From: Thauera sp. JM12B12 | GTDB taxonomy: Bacteria; Pseudomonadota; Gammaproteobacteria; Burkholderiales; Rhodocyclaceae | Length of the DNA stretch: 64,000 nt | Assembly: GCF_039614725.1 (NCBI RefSeq) | Contig: NZ_CP154859.1 | Span: forward strand, 2,852,001-2,916,000 | Reading direction: 5' to 3' | Shown here: in pieces, positions 35,806 to 44,210 of the stretch | How positions within the stretch are numbered: the first letter of the stretch is position 1 | How the letters are laid out: every line of letters begins with the position of its first letter | Program-made: the position numbers and the translations under genes | Notes under the pieces: model-generated | Databases searched by the model: none | Told to the model about the DNA's origin: nothing | What the model saw: the letters and a program-made list of their open reading frames with translations, nothing else

Positions 35806-36931
35806 GACGCCGGCCCCCGACACCGCAGCCGCCTCCGCCCGCGAGGCCGCGGCGGTCGCATCTTCGACCCCGGATGCCGGGGCCCGATGCGCGCCGCTGA
35901 TCGGCTGGGACATCGGCGGCGCCCACGTCAAGGCCAGCCTGCTCGAGGCCGGCACCGTCACCGCCATCGGCCAGTGGGCCACGCCGCTGTGGAAGGGGCT
36001 CGCGCATCTGGACGAAGCGCTGCAGGCCGCCCGCGCGCGCTGGCCCGCCTTCGCCCACGCTCGCCACGCGGTGACGATGACCGCCGAGATGACGGACCTC
36101 TTCCCCGACCGCGAGGCCGGCGTGCGCGCGCTGTGCGCGCACCTCGCCGACCGCCTCGGCGCGGCGACCCGCTTCTACGCCGGCGAGGCCGGCTGGCTGG
36201 ACGCGGACGCGGCGGCCGCGCAGTGGCCGGCGGTCGCCTCCGCCAACTGGCTCGCCACCGCCAGCCTGATCGCGCGCACGCTGCCCGACGCCCTGCTGAT
36301 CGACATCGGCAGCACCACCACCGACCTGATCCCGATCCGCGCCGGCCGCCCCGTCCCCTGCGGCCGCAGCGACGCGGCGCGGCTGGCGAGCGGCGAGCTG
36401 GTCTATCTCGGCGTGGTGCGCAGCCCGCTGTGCGCGCTCGCGCGCCGCATCCGCTTTCGCGGCCAGGCCTACAACGTGATGAACGAGTTCTTCGCCACCA
36501 CGGCCGACGTCTTCCACCTCACCGGCGAGCTCGACCCCGCGCACGACCACTACCCGCCCGCCGACGAGGGCGCGCGCGACGCCGCGGGCAGCCGGCTGCG
36601 GCTGGCGCGCATGATCGGCCACGACGCGCGCGACGCCAGCGTGGACGACTGGGCCGACTTCGCCCGCCGCTGGCGCGCGCTGATGCTGGCCGAGATCCGC
36701 CGCAACCTCGAGCGCGTGATCCGCGCCGCCGACCTGACCGCCGATGTGCCGCTGGTCGGCGCCGGCTGCGGCGCCTTCCTGGTGGACGAACTGGGCGAGG
36801 CGCTCGGCCACCCCTGGGTCGGCTTCGACACGCTCGCCGCGGTCGCACCCGCGTGCCGCGCGTGGGCGCGGGTGTGCGCGCCGAGCGTGGCGGTCGCGCA
36901 GCTTGCACCGGAGCCCCCATGCGCGTCGTGA
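35783..36931 (+). CDS. mfnF: H4MPT-linked C1 transfer protein, MfnF-like (hydantoinase/ASKHA family)
   Basis: 382-residue protein of the family known as H4MPT-linked C1 transfer pathway protein, whose archaeal member MfnF joins the aminomethylfuran and tyramine-glutamate parts of methanofuran. Actin-like nucleotide-binding segments are visible: IGWDIGGAHVKASLLE, LIDIGSTTTDLIPI and LVGAGCGAFLVDEL. MTMTAEMTDLFPD-type sequence (HAVTMTAEMTDLF) is characteristic. The ATG at 35783 overlaps the preceding gene by 23 bases and was chosen because the conserved region starts about 35 residues later. Confidence 0.88.
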   Translation: MHPAHTPETPAPDTAAASAREAAAVASSTPDAGARCAPLIGWDIGGAHVKASLLEAGTVTAIGQWATPLWKGLAHLDEALQAARARWPAFAHARHAVTMTAEMTDLFPDREAGVRALCAHLADRLGAATRFYAGEAGWLDADAAAAQWPAVASANWLATASLIARTLPDALLIDIGSTTTDLIPIRAGRPVPCGRSDAARLASGELVYLGVVRSPLCALARRIRFRGQAYNVMNEFFATTADVFHLTGELDPAHDHYPPADEGARDAAGSRLRLARMIGHDARDASVDDWADFARRWRALMLAEIRRNLERVIRAADLTADVPLVGAGCGAFLVDELGEALGHPWVGFDTLAAVAPACRAWARVCAPSVAVAQLAPEPPCAS

Positions 36932-37488
36932 AGCTCGGCGGCAGCCTGCTGCGCGACCCGCTGCTGCCGGCCTGGCTGGATCGCATCGCCCGCGCCGGGC
37001 GCTGCGCCGTCGTACCCGGTGGCGGCGCCTTTGCCGATGCCGCGCGCGCGGCGCAGGCGCACTGGCGGGTGGACGATGTCGCCGCGCACAACATGGCGGT
37101 GCTCGGCATGGCGCAGTTCGCCCACCTGCTGCACGGCCTCGCGCCGCGACTGGCGCTCGCCGATTCAACGGACGGCCTGCGCGCGCAGCTCGCCGCGGGG
37201 CGCGCCGCGATCTGGCTGCCGCTGGAACTGCAGCGCGAGGCGGCCGATGTGCTCACCCGCTGGGACGTCACCAGCGACAGCCTGGCGGCCTGGCTCGCGC
37301 TGCGCCTGGGCGCCAACGAACTCGTGCTGGTGAAGTCGTGCGCGGTGCCGGCCGCCGCCACACCGGCCGAGCTCGCCGCCGCCGGCATCGTCGACCGCGC
37401 CTTTCCCGGTTACGCCGCGCAGTGCGCGCATGCGGGCATCACCTGCCGGGTGGTCGATCGCAGCGGATTCGACATCGTCCTCGGCTGA
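36919..37488 (+). CDS. mfnE: Amino-acid-kinase-family protein, MfnE-like
   Basis: 189-residue kinase of the aspartate/uridylate kinase fold. The phosphate-binding N-terminus MRVVKLGGSLL and the GGGAFAD loop are intact, as is the WDVTSDSLAAWLA motif. Archaeal MfnE phosphorylates the aminomethylfuran phosphate to a diphosphate in methanofuran synthesis; the bacterial homologue is expected to do the same. It overlaps the MfnF-like gene by 13 bases and ends 69 bases before the convergent protease gene. Confidence 0.85.
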   Translation: MRVVKLGGSLLRDPLLPAWLDRIARAGRCAVVPGGGAFADAARAAQAHWRVDDVAAHNMAVLGMAQFAHLLHGLAPRLALADSTDGLRAQLAAGRAAIWLPLELQREAADVLTRWDVTSDSLAAWLALRLGANELVLVKSCAVPAAATPAELAAAGIVDRAFPGYAAQCAHAGITCRVVDRSGFDIVLG

Positions 37489-37557
37489 GCGGCACCCGGA
37501 CTTCAGCGCGGCCTCGCCACCAGCCGGCTCCCATGCGCCGGCTCCCATCCACCGGTC

Positions 37558-38940
37558 CTACTCTGCCCGACCCGCCTCCGCCTGGCCCCTGCCCGGCTGG
37601 CCCCTGTCCGCCTGGTCCACGCCCGGTGCGGAAACGAGCGTCTCGACGCGCAGGATGTCCTCGCCGCGGGCGCCATCGCCGAGCCGGGCGGCACCTTCGG
37701 TCTCGATGCGCTCCGCCAGCCTCGGCTCGCGCCCCGGCCCGCCGTCGAGCACCAGGCTGCGACGCGCGCCGCGCGGACCGACGATCAGCGCGCGTACGCC
37801 GCCGAGCCGGGCAAGGCTCAGGCGCACCGGTCCCTCGGCATCGGCGAGCACGCCGGCGACGCGCGGCCGCCCGCCGCGGTCTGGGGTCAGCACATGGATC
37901 GCACAGCGCTGGCCGCGCTCGCCCTGGCGCCGGCACAGGCGCAGCACCAGCTCGTCCGCCGCGTCGGCGTTGAGGTCGCCGCGCCAGGACGACAGCCGGG
38001 CCTCGCCCGCCCCGCCCGGCTGCGCGCGCAACACGAGATCGACCGCCGCGCGCTCGAAGGCGAGCGCCGCCTCGGCGCGCACGTCGGGCAGCGGCTCGCG
38101 CACCGGCGCACCGGCGAGCACGCGCTCGAGCGACCGGAAGAAGGCCACCGCATGCACCATCTGGTTGCGGTGGCGGTGCTCGAAGGTGGGCAGCACCCGC
38201 TCCACCGGACTGAAGCGCAGCTGCATGATGCCCACCACCTGCCACTGGCCGTCGGGCTGACGCTCGAGCACCGGCCCGCCCGACATGCCGCCCTCGAAGG
38301 CGCAGTCGACCGCGATCAGCCCGGTGACCGGTCCGGCCTCGCGTGCGCGGCAGCCCTCCTCGACCGCCACCCCAGGCCGGTTCCAGCCCGCATACGGGAA
38401 GCTGATCGTCATCAGCGGGCCGCGCGGCAGGTCGTCGGCGGAGGTCGGCCGCAGGGTGGGCAGGAAGCCGTACTCGCGGCCGAGGCAATCCTCGAGCCGG
38501 AGGATGGCCCAGTCGCCGGTCATGCCGCGCGGCGCGGCGGGGTGGTAGTTGCCGTAGTCGACCACGCGCGCCACGCTGCGGTGGCGGAACAGCCCCGGCC
38601 GCTCGGGATCGGGGCCGATGTAGAAGGCGAGCGCATGACCGGGGCGCGGCCCGCCGGCGAGCTCGTCGCTGGCGATCGCCTGCGCGTCGCGGAAGAAGGC
38701 CGAGTGGAAGGCCGTCATCACATGGCATTCGCCGACCAGGAAGGCGCTGCCGACCTGGCGGCGGGCATTGACCACGATGCCGACCGAGCGCAGCAGCGGC
38801 TGGTCGGCGGGGCGGTATTCACGGCGGTCGGCGACGAAGACGTTGGCGGCCGCGTCGCCGGCCAGGCTCAGCGCCAGCAGCAGCCCGAGCACGCGGCACG
38901 CGCGCGCGACCGATGAGCCGGGATTGCGCGGCGCGGCCAT
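37558..38940 (-). CDS. Trypsin-like serine protease domain protein, exported
   Basis: 460-residue protein with a signal peptide (about residues 1-33). Residues about 50-270 form a trypsin-like domain with His in VMTAFHSAFF, Asp in GDWAILRLED and Ser in EGGMSGGPVLE, so the triad looks complete. The C-terminal region includes DLNADAADELVL, an FG-GAP/dockerin-like metal-binding motif, and a Gly-Gln-rich end coded by short tandem DNA repeats. It follows mfnB by seven bases and so ends a cofactor operon. Its role is unknown; periplasmic quality control or processing is possible. Confidence 0.82.
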   Translation of the reverse strand: MAAPRNPGSSVARACRVLGLLLALSLAGDAAANVFVADRREYRPADQPLLRSVGIVVNARRQVGSAFLVGECHVMTAFHSAFFRDAQAIASDELAGGPRPGHALAFYIGPDPERPGLFRHRSVARVVDYGNYHPAAPRGMTGDWAILRLEDCLGREYGFLPTLRPTSADDLPRGPLMTISFPYAGWNRPGVAVEEGCRAREAGPVTGLIAVDCAFEGGMSGGPVLERQPDGQWQVVGIMQLRFSPVERVLPTFEHRHRNQMVHAVAFFRSLERVLAGAPVREPLPDVRAEAALAFERAAVDLVLRAQPGGAGEARLSSWRGDLNADAADELVLRLCRRQGERGQRCAIHVLTPDRGGRPRVAGVLADAEGPVRLSLARLGGVRALIVGPRGARRSLVLDGGPGREPRLAERIETEGAARLGDGARGEDILRVETLVSAPGVDQADRGQPGRGQAEAGRAE

Positions 38941-38947
38941 CGTAAGC

Positions 38948-39955
38948 TCAGGTGGCGAGCGCGGCCGCCGCCCGTATTTGCGCCTGGGCTGCCGTCGGCG
39001 TCATCGCAACCGCCGCACCCAGCGCTTCCAGCCGGTCCGTTGCGCCCGGCCCCTGGGAGCAACTGTCTGTGGGAGCGGGCTTGCCCGCGAATGCGCGCTT
39101 CACAGGTCCTTTCGCGGCCAAGGCCGCTCCCACGGGCGCCGAGGCCGTCGCAGGGCCCAGTGGGCGCGGGCTTGCCCGCATCGCAATCGCCGCGTGCAGC
39201 GCCTCCAGCCGGTCCGGGTCGAGCCGGCCCTCGCGGCTGCCGTCGCACACCGCGCTGCGAAAACCGGCAAAGTCCGGCCCCAGCCGCGCCAGTTGCGGCA
39301 GGTCGGCCAGGCGCAGCGCGCCCGCCAGCCCCACCATGCGCCCGGCGGCGTGGGCACGATCGATGAAGGCCGCGAGCGCATCCTCGCCGAGCAGCTCGAG
39401 CAGGCTGCCGGCGCGCTTGGCCTGGGTGTCGGCCATCACTGCGGCGAAGGCCGGCGCGCAGGCGGCGTCGATCACCGCGGCGTCCAGGCCGTCGTCGGCG
39501 ATCAGCACCGGCACGATCGCCAGCGGCAGCGCAGCCAGCGCCGCCAGCAGCGCGCACGAAGCCGCGCCGCGCCCGGGCACGCCGACCTTGACCAGGTCGA
39601 CGCCACACGCCCCCACCGCCGTGGCCCGCGCGAGGATGGCGTCGAGCGCGTCGGGCGGCAGGTCCCCGATCGTGGCGCTGATCATCGGCATACGCCGGCG
39701 GGCGTGGGCTTGCGTCGCCGCCCCGGTGTCGCAGACGCCGTCTGCGTAACCGTCGCCGCTGCGTCCGACGTCAGCGCACGGCGCGTTCTCCGCGCCCTCG
39801 CCCGCCCGCAGCGCCGCGACCACCGCGCGGATCACCGGCAGCGCCAGGCCGCCGAGCGCGCCCGCCGCCGGCTCCTTGAGATCGATGAAGTCCACCCCGA
39901 CGCGCAGCGCCTCGCACGCCTCGGCGACATCGCGAACGCTCACCAGCATGCGCAT
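38948..39955 (-). CDS. mfnB: (5-formylfuran-3-yl)methyl phosphate synthase, MfnB-like, with in-frame REP insertion
   Basis: 335-residue TIM-barrel protein of the MfnB (formerly DUF556) family, the first enzyme of the furan moiety of methanofuran. The N-terminus MRMLVSVRDVAEACEALRVG and DFIDLKEPAAGALGG are diagnostic, and CGVDLVKVGVPGRG follows. The normal fold should end about 240-260 residues in. Here the C-terminus carries a 59-codon insertion (39002-39178) containing REP-like DNA, flanked by a 38-bp duplication. The gene is separated by one base from the DUF447 stop upstream. Activity should survive if the insertion only extends the end. Confidence 0.9.
   Translation of the reverse strand: MRMLVSVRDVAEACEALRVGVDFIDLKEPAAGALGGLALPVIRAVVAALRAGEGAENAPCADVGRSGDGYADGVCDTGAATQAHARRRMPMISATIGDLPPDALDAILARATAVGACGVDLVKVGVPGRGAASCALLAALAALPLAIVPVLIADDGLDAAVIDAACAPAFAAVMADTQAKRAGSLLELLGEDALAAFIDRAHAAGRMVGLAGALRLADLPQLARLGPDFAGFRSAVCDGSREGRLDPDRLEALHAAIAMRASPRPLGPATASAPVGAALAAKGPVKRAFAGKPAPTDSCSQGPGATDRLEALGAAVAMTPTAAQAQIRAAAALAT
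39002..39216. repeat. REP-like element with 38-bp flanking duplication inside mfnB
   Basis: Copies of a 38-bp segment at 39002-39039 and 39179-39216 (33 of 38 identical) enclose a REP pair. Arms GTGGGAGCGG...CCCGCGAA at 39069-39091 and its inverted partner at 39111-39133 face each other; a third partial unit (GTGGGCGCGGGCTTGCCCGC) is at 39160-39179. The offset of 177 bp is a multiple of three, so the frame of mfnB is kept. The same REP type is at 61703-61770. Confidence 0.88.
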
Positions 39956-39956
39956 G

Positions 39957-40538
39957 TCAGCCGGCCTCCGGGGCGCGGGCGTAGAAGTCCTCCTTCGCCG
40001 CGTACAGCCAGTCCCAGGCCTCGAGCTCGCGCACGCCGGCGGTCTTGTCGATGGCGATCTGCAGGTAGTCCATCTCGGTCTCGACCTTGTCGCGCGGCAG
40101 CATGCCGAGGCGGCTCACCAGCACCGCGCCCTCGATCACCGCCGCCTGCGCGCGGTTGAAGCCGGGGAAGGCGCGATGCACGCCCTCGCGGCCGCGGCGC
40201 ATGTGCAGGGTCGGGCGCAGGGCGTCGTCCTGGTCGCCGCTCAGGGTCAGCTCAACGTGGGCGAGCGCATCCTGCAGGCGGCGGCCATTGAAGCCCTCGA
40301 GCGCCAGCGTCGGCCACTCGCGGCGGCCGGTGACGCAGCCGGCGAACACGCGCACGTCGTCGGTCAGGTTGAGCACGGCGCAGCGGGTGGCGAGGATGTT
40401 GTCGAGCGTCTTGGAGGGTTTGAAGGGCATCAGGACGACGCGGGCATCCTCGCCCTCGCCCTCGTAGCGCACGCCCATCGGCGCGAGGTGCAGCGTGCCG
40501 GTGGGCGACAGGGTGCTGACGACGGTTTCGAAGATCAT
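39957..40538 (-). CDS. DUF447 protein, H4MPT-island associated
   Basis: 193-residue protein of the DUF447 family, which occurs with tetrahydromethanopterin genes in methylotrophs and methanogens and resembles flavin-reductase-like split barrels. Recognisable segments are ETVVSTLSPTGTLHLAPMG at the N-terminus and RCAVLNLTDDVRVFAG. A flavin or pterin-linked role is plausible but not established. Its ATG overlaps the stop of the DHPS-like gene by four bases (ATGA), and mfnB starts one base after its stop. Confidence 0.85.
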   Translation of the reverse strand: MIFETVVSTLSPTGTLHLAPMGVRYEGEGEDARVVLMPFKPSKTLDNILATRCAVLNLTDDVRVFAGCVTGRREWPTLALEGFNGRRLQDALAHVELTLSGDQDDALRPTLHMRRGREGVHRAFPGFNRAQAAVIEGAVLVSRLGMLPRDKVETEMDYLQIAIDKTAGVRELEAWDWLYAAKEDFYARAPEAG

Positions 40539-41968
40539 TCTGCGGACCTCTGCGGGAGGGGTTCGGGCCGCTCGGCGGGCGGCCGCTTCTTCTTGGTGGC
40601 GGCGGGGGCGCAATAAACGAGCATGTCCTGCGCCGCGCGTTCGGTAGCGCAGCCCCAGGCCAGCGGCTGGTCCTGCGCGTAGCGCTTGCCGAGCGACCAG
40701 GCGATCTCGGCGCGGGCGAGCTCGACGCCCATGTAGAAGGCGTGGCCGCCGTCCTGCTCCAGCCCGAGGCGCGGCCACAGCGCGAAGGGGTCGGCGCCGA
40801 CATGGTGCCCGTCGCGGTTGTAGACGTGCAGGCCCTGGGGCGAGATCTGCACGCGGAAGTTGGGGTCGCGCACCGCGGCGGCGATCTCGGCGATCTCGGC
40901 GGGCGTGTCCGGGAAGGGCTGCTTGTCATGCACCGTCATCAGCGCGTCGCTCAGGCCCTTGGGCAGCGTGGCCGATTCGCGCGCGGCGAACATGATGCGG
41001 CGCGCGACATCGGCCTCGCGCACCGCGCGCCGGGCGTGGCCGCTGACCTCGGTGGTGAGCACCGCCGCCACCCGCAGCTCGGCGGCGATACCGAACAGCA
41101 CGGCGTTGATGCCGGAGGTGTCGGCCTCGGTGAGTTCGGTGACGTTGCCCACCCCCATCATGATCGCCACCTCGGGGTGGCGCTCGCGCAGGCGCTGGTA
41201 GCGGCACAGCGAAGCGAGCAGGCCGAAGGGGATGGGGTCGAGGATGGCGTCGGCGAGGAAGGGCCGGCCGAGGCGCTGCATGTGCGCGATCGCGACGTCG
41301 AGCGAGGCCTCGTCGGTCGGCTCGCGCGGGATCAGCACCGGGGTGGCGGCGACCTCGTCGGCGATCCACAGGCTGTCGGCGGTCAGGCTCAGCAGGTAGT
41401 CGGCGCCGGCGCGGCCGCCGCGCAGCAGTTCCTGCGGGTCGAGCGAATCCACCGACACCGCGAAGCCCTCGGCCTTGAGCGCATCGACGCAGTCTTCCAG
41501 GTGCGGGAAGGGCGTCGCCGGCAGGCAGCCGATGTCGATGACGTCGGCACCGCAGGCGCGCAGCTCGCGGGCGCGCGCGACCACGCCGGCGACGTCCATG
41601 CGCGGCGCATCGACGATCTCGGAGAAGATCCGCGTCTCGTAGCGCGACAGGTCGACCGCCCGGGCCGCACGGTTGAAGTGGCGCGGCAGGTCCTTCAGTT
41701 CTTCCGGGCCGCGCTCGACCGGCACGCCATAGTGGGCGGTGAGCGCATCGAGGTCGCCGCGGCAGCGCCCGGGCACCATCACGCGGTCGAAGCTCTGCAC
41801 CGCCGCGGGCTCGAGCCGGCGGTGGATCATGTCGGCGGTCATCAGCCCGGCCACCTGCAGGCCGAGCTCGCGCACCGTCCACTCGAAGGGCGGCGGCTCC
41901 ATGCCGGCGAGCACCTTCTCGAGGTTGTGCTGCGCCAGGCGGCCGGTCAGGAAGAGGATGCGTTCCAT
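40535..41968 (-). CDS. Dihydropteroate-synthase-related protein (H4MPT biosynthesis)
   Basis: 477-residue protein of the DHPS-related family found only with H4MPT genes. The N-terminal about 150 residues (ERILFLTGRLAQHNLEKVL) are specific to the family. The central TIM barrel has the pterin-binding segments DVIDIGCLPAT, FAVSVDSLDP and IMMGVGNVTELTEADT. The last 35 residues are basic. A role in the pterin part of H4MPT synthesis is inferred; archaea lack ordinary DHPS because beta-RFAP synthase bypasses it. It overlaps the DmrB-like gene by 22 bases. Confidence 0.88.
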   Translation of the reverse strand: MERILFLTGRLAQHNLEKVLAGMEPPPFEWTVRELGLQVAGLMTADMIHRRLEPAAVQSFDRVMVPGRCRGDLDALTAHYGVPVERGPEELKDLPRHFNRAARAVDLSRYETRIFSEIVDAPRMDVAGVVARARELRACGADVIDIGCLPATPFPHLEDCVDALKAEGFAVSVDSLDPQELLRGGRAGADYLLSLTADSLWIADEVAATPVLIPREPTDEASLDVAIAHMQRLGRPFLADAILDPIPFGLLASLCRYQRLRERHPEVAIMMGVGNVTELTEADTSGINAVLFGIAAELRVAAVLTTEVSGHARRAVREADVARRIMFAARESATLPKGLSDALMTVHDKQPFPDTPAEIAEIAAAVRDPNFRVQISPQGLHVYNRDGHHVGADPFALWPRLGLEQDGGHAFYMGVELARAEIAWSLGKRYAQDQPLAWGCATERAAQDMLVYCAPAATKKKRPPAERPEPLPQRSAE

Positions 41969-42510
41969 GTCAGCCCAAGCTGGTCCAGACGGCGCTGCAG
42001 CTGCGCCTCGAGTTCTTCCGGCGACTCGACGACCGCGCAGAAATCGACACGGCGCAGGCGCTCGACGTTCTCGAGCTCGATGTTGCGCGGCTTCAGCTCC
42101 ACCCACTCGCGCGGGCTCCTGGTGACGACCACCGGCTTCATGTCGCAGGCGAGCACGATGCCGGGAATCTCGAGCTTGCCGGCCTGCGCGAAAATGTTGG
42201 TCGGCAGCGTGTCGGAGATGCCGAAGGCGCACTTGGCGACGGTGTTGCTGGTCGCGGGCGCCACGATCACTGTGTGATAGACGTCGTCGTAGAGCATGCC
42301 CACCGGCACCGAGCTCGCCGTCTTGTCGCGGAACACCCGACAGCGCGTGCGCAGCTCGGCAATGCGGTAGTCGTAGAGCGGCAGCACTTCTTCGGCGGCA
42401 GCGGACAGGAAGAGGTCGATCGCGGGCAGGCGCAAGGCCAGCTCGATGCACTCGACCAGATAGTGGCCCGAGCCGGTGAGCGCCCACGCAAAACGGCTGC
42501 GCCGGCTCAT
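41947..42510 (-). CDS. dmrB: Archaeal-type flavoprotein, probable dihydromethanopterin reductase DmrB
   Basis: 187-residue flavoprotein of the Dfp/UbiX-like fold: FAWALTGSGHYLVECIELA at the N-terminus, IVAPATSNTVAKCAFGISD (flavin-binding loop) and PGIVLACDMKP. DmrB from Burkholderia xenovorans, an archaeal-type enzyme that reduces dihydromethanopterin to H4MPT, belongs to this group. Methylobacterium uses the unrelated DmrA. The ATG at 42510 is preferred over a TTG at 42615. It starts the minus-strand operon that continues with the DHPS-like, DUF447, mfnB and protease genes. Confidence 0.82.
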   Translation of the reverse strand: MSRRSRFAWALTGSGHYLVECIELALRLPAIDLFLSAAAEEVLPLYDYRIAELRTRCRVFRDKTASSVPVGMLYDDVYHTVIVAPATSNTVAKCAFGISDTLPTNIFAQAGKLEIPGIVLACDMKPVVVTRSPREWVELKPRNIELENVERLRRVDFCAVVESPEELEAQLQRRLDQLGLTWNASSS

Positions 42511-42885
42511 GTCGCCAGCGGTGCCGCCGGTCGGGAACACCGCATCTTCCTCGAAGGCGCTGGGGGCTTCACCGCCACCGGCCGCGCCCGGCGCCTGCCA
42601 TTGCTTGCTGTGCAAAATAGATCGACCTCTTCAATCCCGAGTACAGTTGCGCGCGTTCCTCATGGGCACGCGCGATTGTCACAGCAACTAGCATGCCGAC
42701 GACGGCCTGCCGGCAAGGATTATAGGCACGCCCCTGGCCTTGCCAACCGCCCGCCCCTTCAGCACTGGCGCGCTTTTCGCTTGCTCGGAACCGACGACGG
42801 CCACCCGAGGCCGGACCCGCACACCCTCGATGGAGACGCCGACTTGATCCCCCAGCCGATCCCCCTGCTCGACCCCAACTCGCCG
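42511..42885. other. Intergenic region between divergent dmrB and dihydroneopterin aldolase-like operons
   Basis: 375 bases (332 if the downstream gene starts at the TTG at 42844). It should hold promoters for both directions. I find no convincing sigma-54 site, no copy of the shared enhancer element and no RNA gene. A GGATTATAGG sequence at about 42717-42726 is a possible -10 for the plus strand, without a good -35. Confidence 0.4.
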
Positions 42886-43362
42886 ATGCCCGACACCGCC
42901 TCCACCCAGCCCCACGACGCCCAGGCGCTCGACATCATCTTCATCGACGGCTTCGTCGGCGAGACGGTGATCGGCATCCACCACGACGAGCTCCACGATA
43001 CCCAGCCGCTGCGCATCGACCTCGCCGCCGGCCTGCCACGCAGCCTCGCCTGCGACACCGACCACATCGGCGACACCATCGACTACAGCGTGGTGCGCAG
43101 CGCCCTGCACGAGATGCTGACAGACCACTCCTACCGCCTGCTGGAAGCCTTCGCCGAGGGCATCGCCACCCTGCTGCTCGGCCGCTTCGGCGCGCACTGG
43201 GTGCGGGTGCGCGTGACCAAGCCGGGCAAGTTCCACGACGTCGATGGCGTGGGCGTGATGATCGAGCGCCGGCGCCGTCCTGCGCCGCCGGCCGGCGCGC
43301 GCCACAGCGCCGAGGTGCTCAGCCTGCTCGGCGCCGGCATGGTACCGGGCGAGCGGCGCTGA
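42886..43362 (+). CDS. Dihydroneopterin aldolase family protein (FolB-like)
   Basis: 158-residue FolB-fold protein. DIIFIDGFVGETVIGIHHDEL is the start of the conserved domain, with TIDYSVVRSALHEML and RLLEAFAEGIATLLL following, and VRVRVTKPGKFHDVDGVGVMIER closing it. It would form the hydroxymethyl-dihydropterin precursor for H4MPT or folate. The ATG at 42886 lacks a good Shine-Dalgarno; a TTG at 42844 with GGAG upstream is an alternative. It is convergent with fae. Confidence 0.85.
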   Translation: MPDTASTQPHDAQALDIIFIDGFVGETVIGIHHDELHDTQPLRIDLAAGLPRSLACDTDHIGDTIDYSVVRSALHEMLTDHSYRLLEAFAEGIATLLLGRFGAHWVRVRVTKPGKFHDVDGVGVMIERRRRPAPPAGARHSAEVLSLLGAGMVPGERR

Positions 43363-43416
43363 GCCTGCTGCGCCGCTCGCCCGGCCGACGGGCGCTGGAT
43401 AACGCGCTGGATAACG

Positions 43417-43444
43417 AAAAGGCCGAAGCGGGCGCTTCGGCCTT
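43417..43444 (-). terminator. Rho-independent terminator of fae
   Basis: Read on the minus strand, an 11-bp stem (AAGGCCGAAGC and its complement) with a four-base loop is followed by TTTTCGTTAT. It lies 26 bases past the fae stop and faces the convergent dihydroneopterin aldolase-like gene, so it may stop both transcripts. Confidence 0.88.
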
Positions 43445-43469
43445 CCTGCGGGTACCGCGCCGGGGCTCC

Positions 43470-43979
43470 TCAGTTGGCGGCGAACGGGTGCGCAGCCGTC
43501 GCCTTCTTGGCCACCACCTCGGCCGCGGTCGGCTCGCCGTTGACGGCGCGCTTGATGGCCTCGCGGGTGGCCTGGTAGTTGTAGTCCTGGATCTTCTTGT
43601 CATCCTCCGCGAGCCAGTGGATGAACACGCCGACGCAGATGAAGACGTTGTCGGCCTCGGCGGCCGGGATGGTGCCGTCCTCGACGCTGTCGGCGACCGC
43701 CATGGCGACCGCGCGCTGGGCCGGGCCGAACATCTGGACCGCCTGCTTGGCGCCCTTGATGGTCACCTTGTTGAACATCACCGTGGCCGGCTTGCACAGC
43801 AGGTTGGGCGCGACGACCGCAAGCAGGGACGTGAAACCGTCCTTGTTGTTCGTCAGCGCGGTGGCGAAAGCCGTCTCGGCAGCACTGCCCCGCGGACCGA
43901 GGATGAGGTCGATGTGCGCAACCTCGTTACCGTCTCCGACCAGGGATTCCCCTACGAGCATGCGATCGATCTTTGCCAT
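43470..43979 (-). CDS. fae: Formaldehyde-activating enzyme
   Basis: 169-residue canonical Fae, which condenses formaldehyde with H4MPT to methylene-H4MPT in the cytoplasm. [20 protein letters not shown] carries the catalytic His, and [37 protein letters not shown] and the C-terminal HPFAAN are conserved throughout the family. It has a strong ribosome-binding site (GGAGACACAAG) and its own terminator, so it is probably highly and separately expressed. The upstream 231 bases hold its promoter; a TGGCAC sequence there lacks a proper -12 partner. Confidence 0.97.
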   Translation of the reverse strand: MAKIDRMLVGESLVGDGNEVAHIDLILGPRGSAAETAFATALTNNKDGFTSLLAVVAPNLLCKPATVMFNKVTIKGAKQAVQMFGPAQRAVAMAVADSVEDGTIPAAEADNVFICVGVFIHWLAEDDKKIQDYNYQATREAIKRAVNGEPTAAEVVAKKATAAHPFAAN

Positions 43980-44210
43980 TCTTGTGTCTCCATTCGATGT
44001 TGTGGGTGGGCCGCCCGGAAGCAGACCAGGTGCCGGAGGAGCGGGAACGAACTCCGGCAACGCGTGTACTGATACATGAACCGTGCCAGCGCACCCGCTC
44101 CGCGGCGGAGGCCCCCCTGCACCCGACCCGTCGCTGCGCATGCGGGTCAAACCCTCGACTGGCGGGCGTCGCCGGGTGTTCAGGCCGATGCCAAAAGCCG
44201 ATACACCTGA

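Noticed and set aside
37585..37640. Short GC-rich tandem repeats (CTGGCCCCTG-like) at the end of the protease gene
   Set aside because: They encode the Gly-Gln-rich tail and look like ordinary slippage repeats in coding DNA rather than a separate element.
44076..44096. TGGCAC on the minus strand upstream of fae, a possible sigma-54 promoter
   Set aside because: The -12 position has GT instead of GC and the flanking TTGC is absent; no enhancer element nearby.
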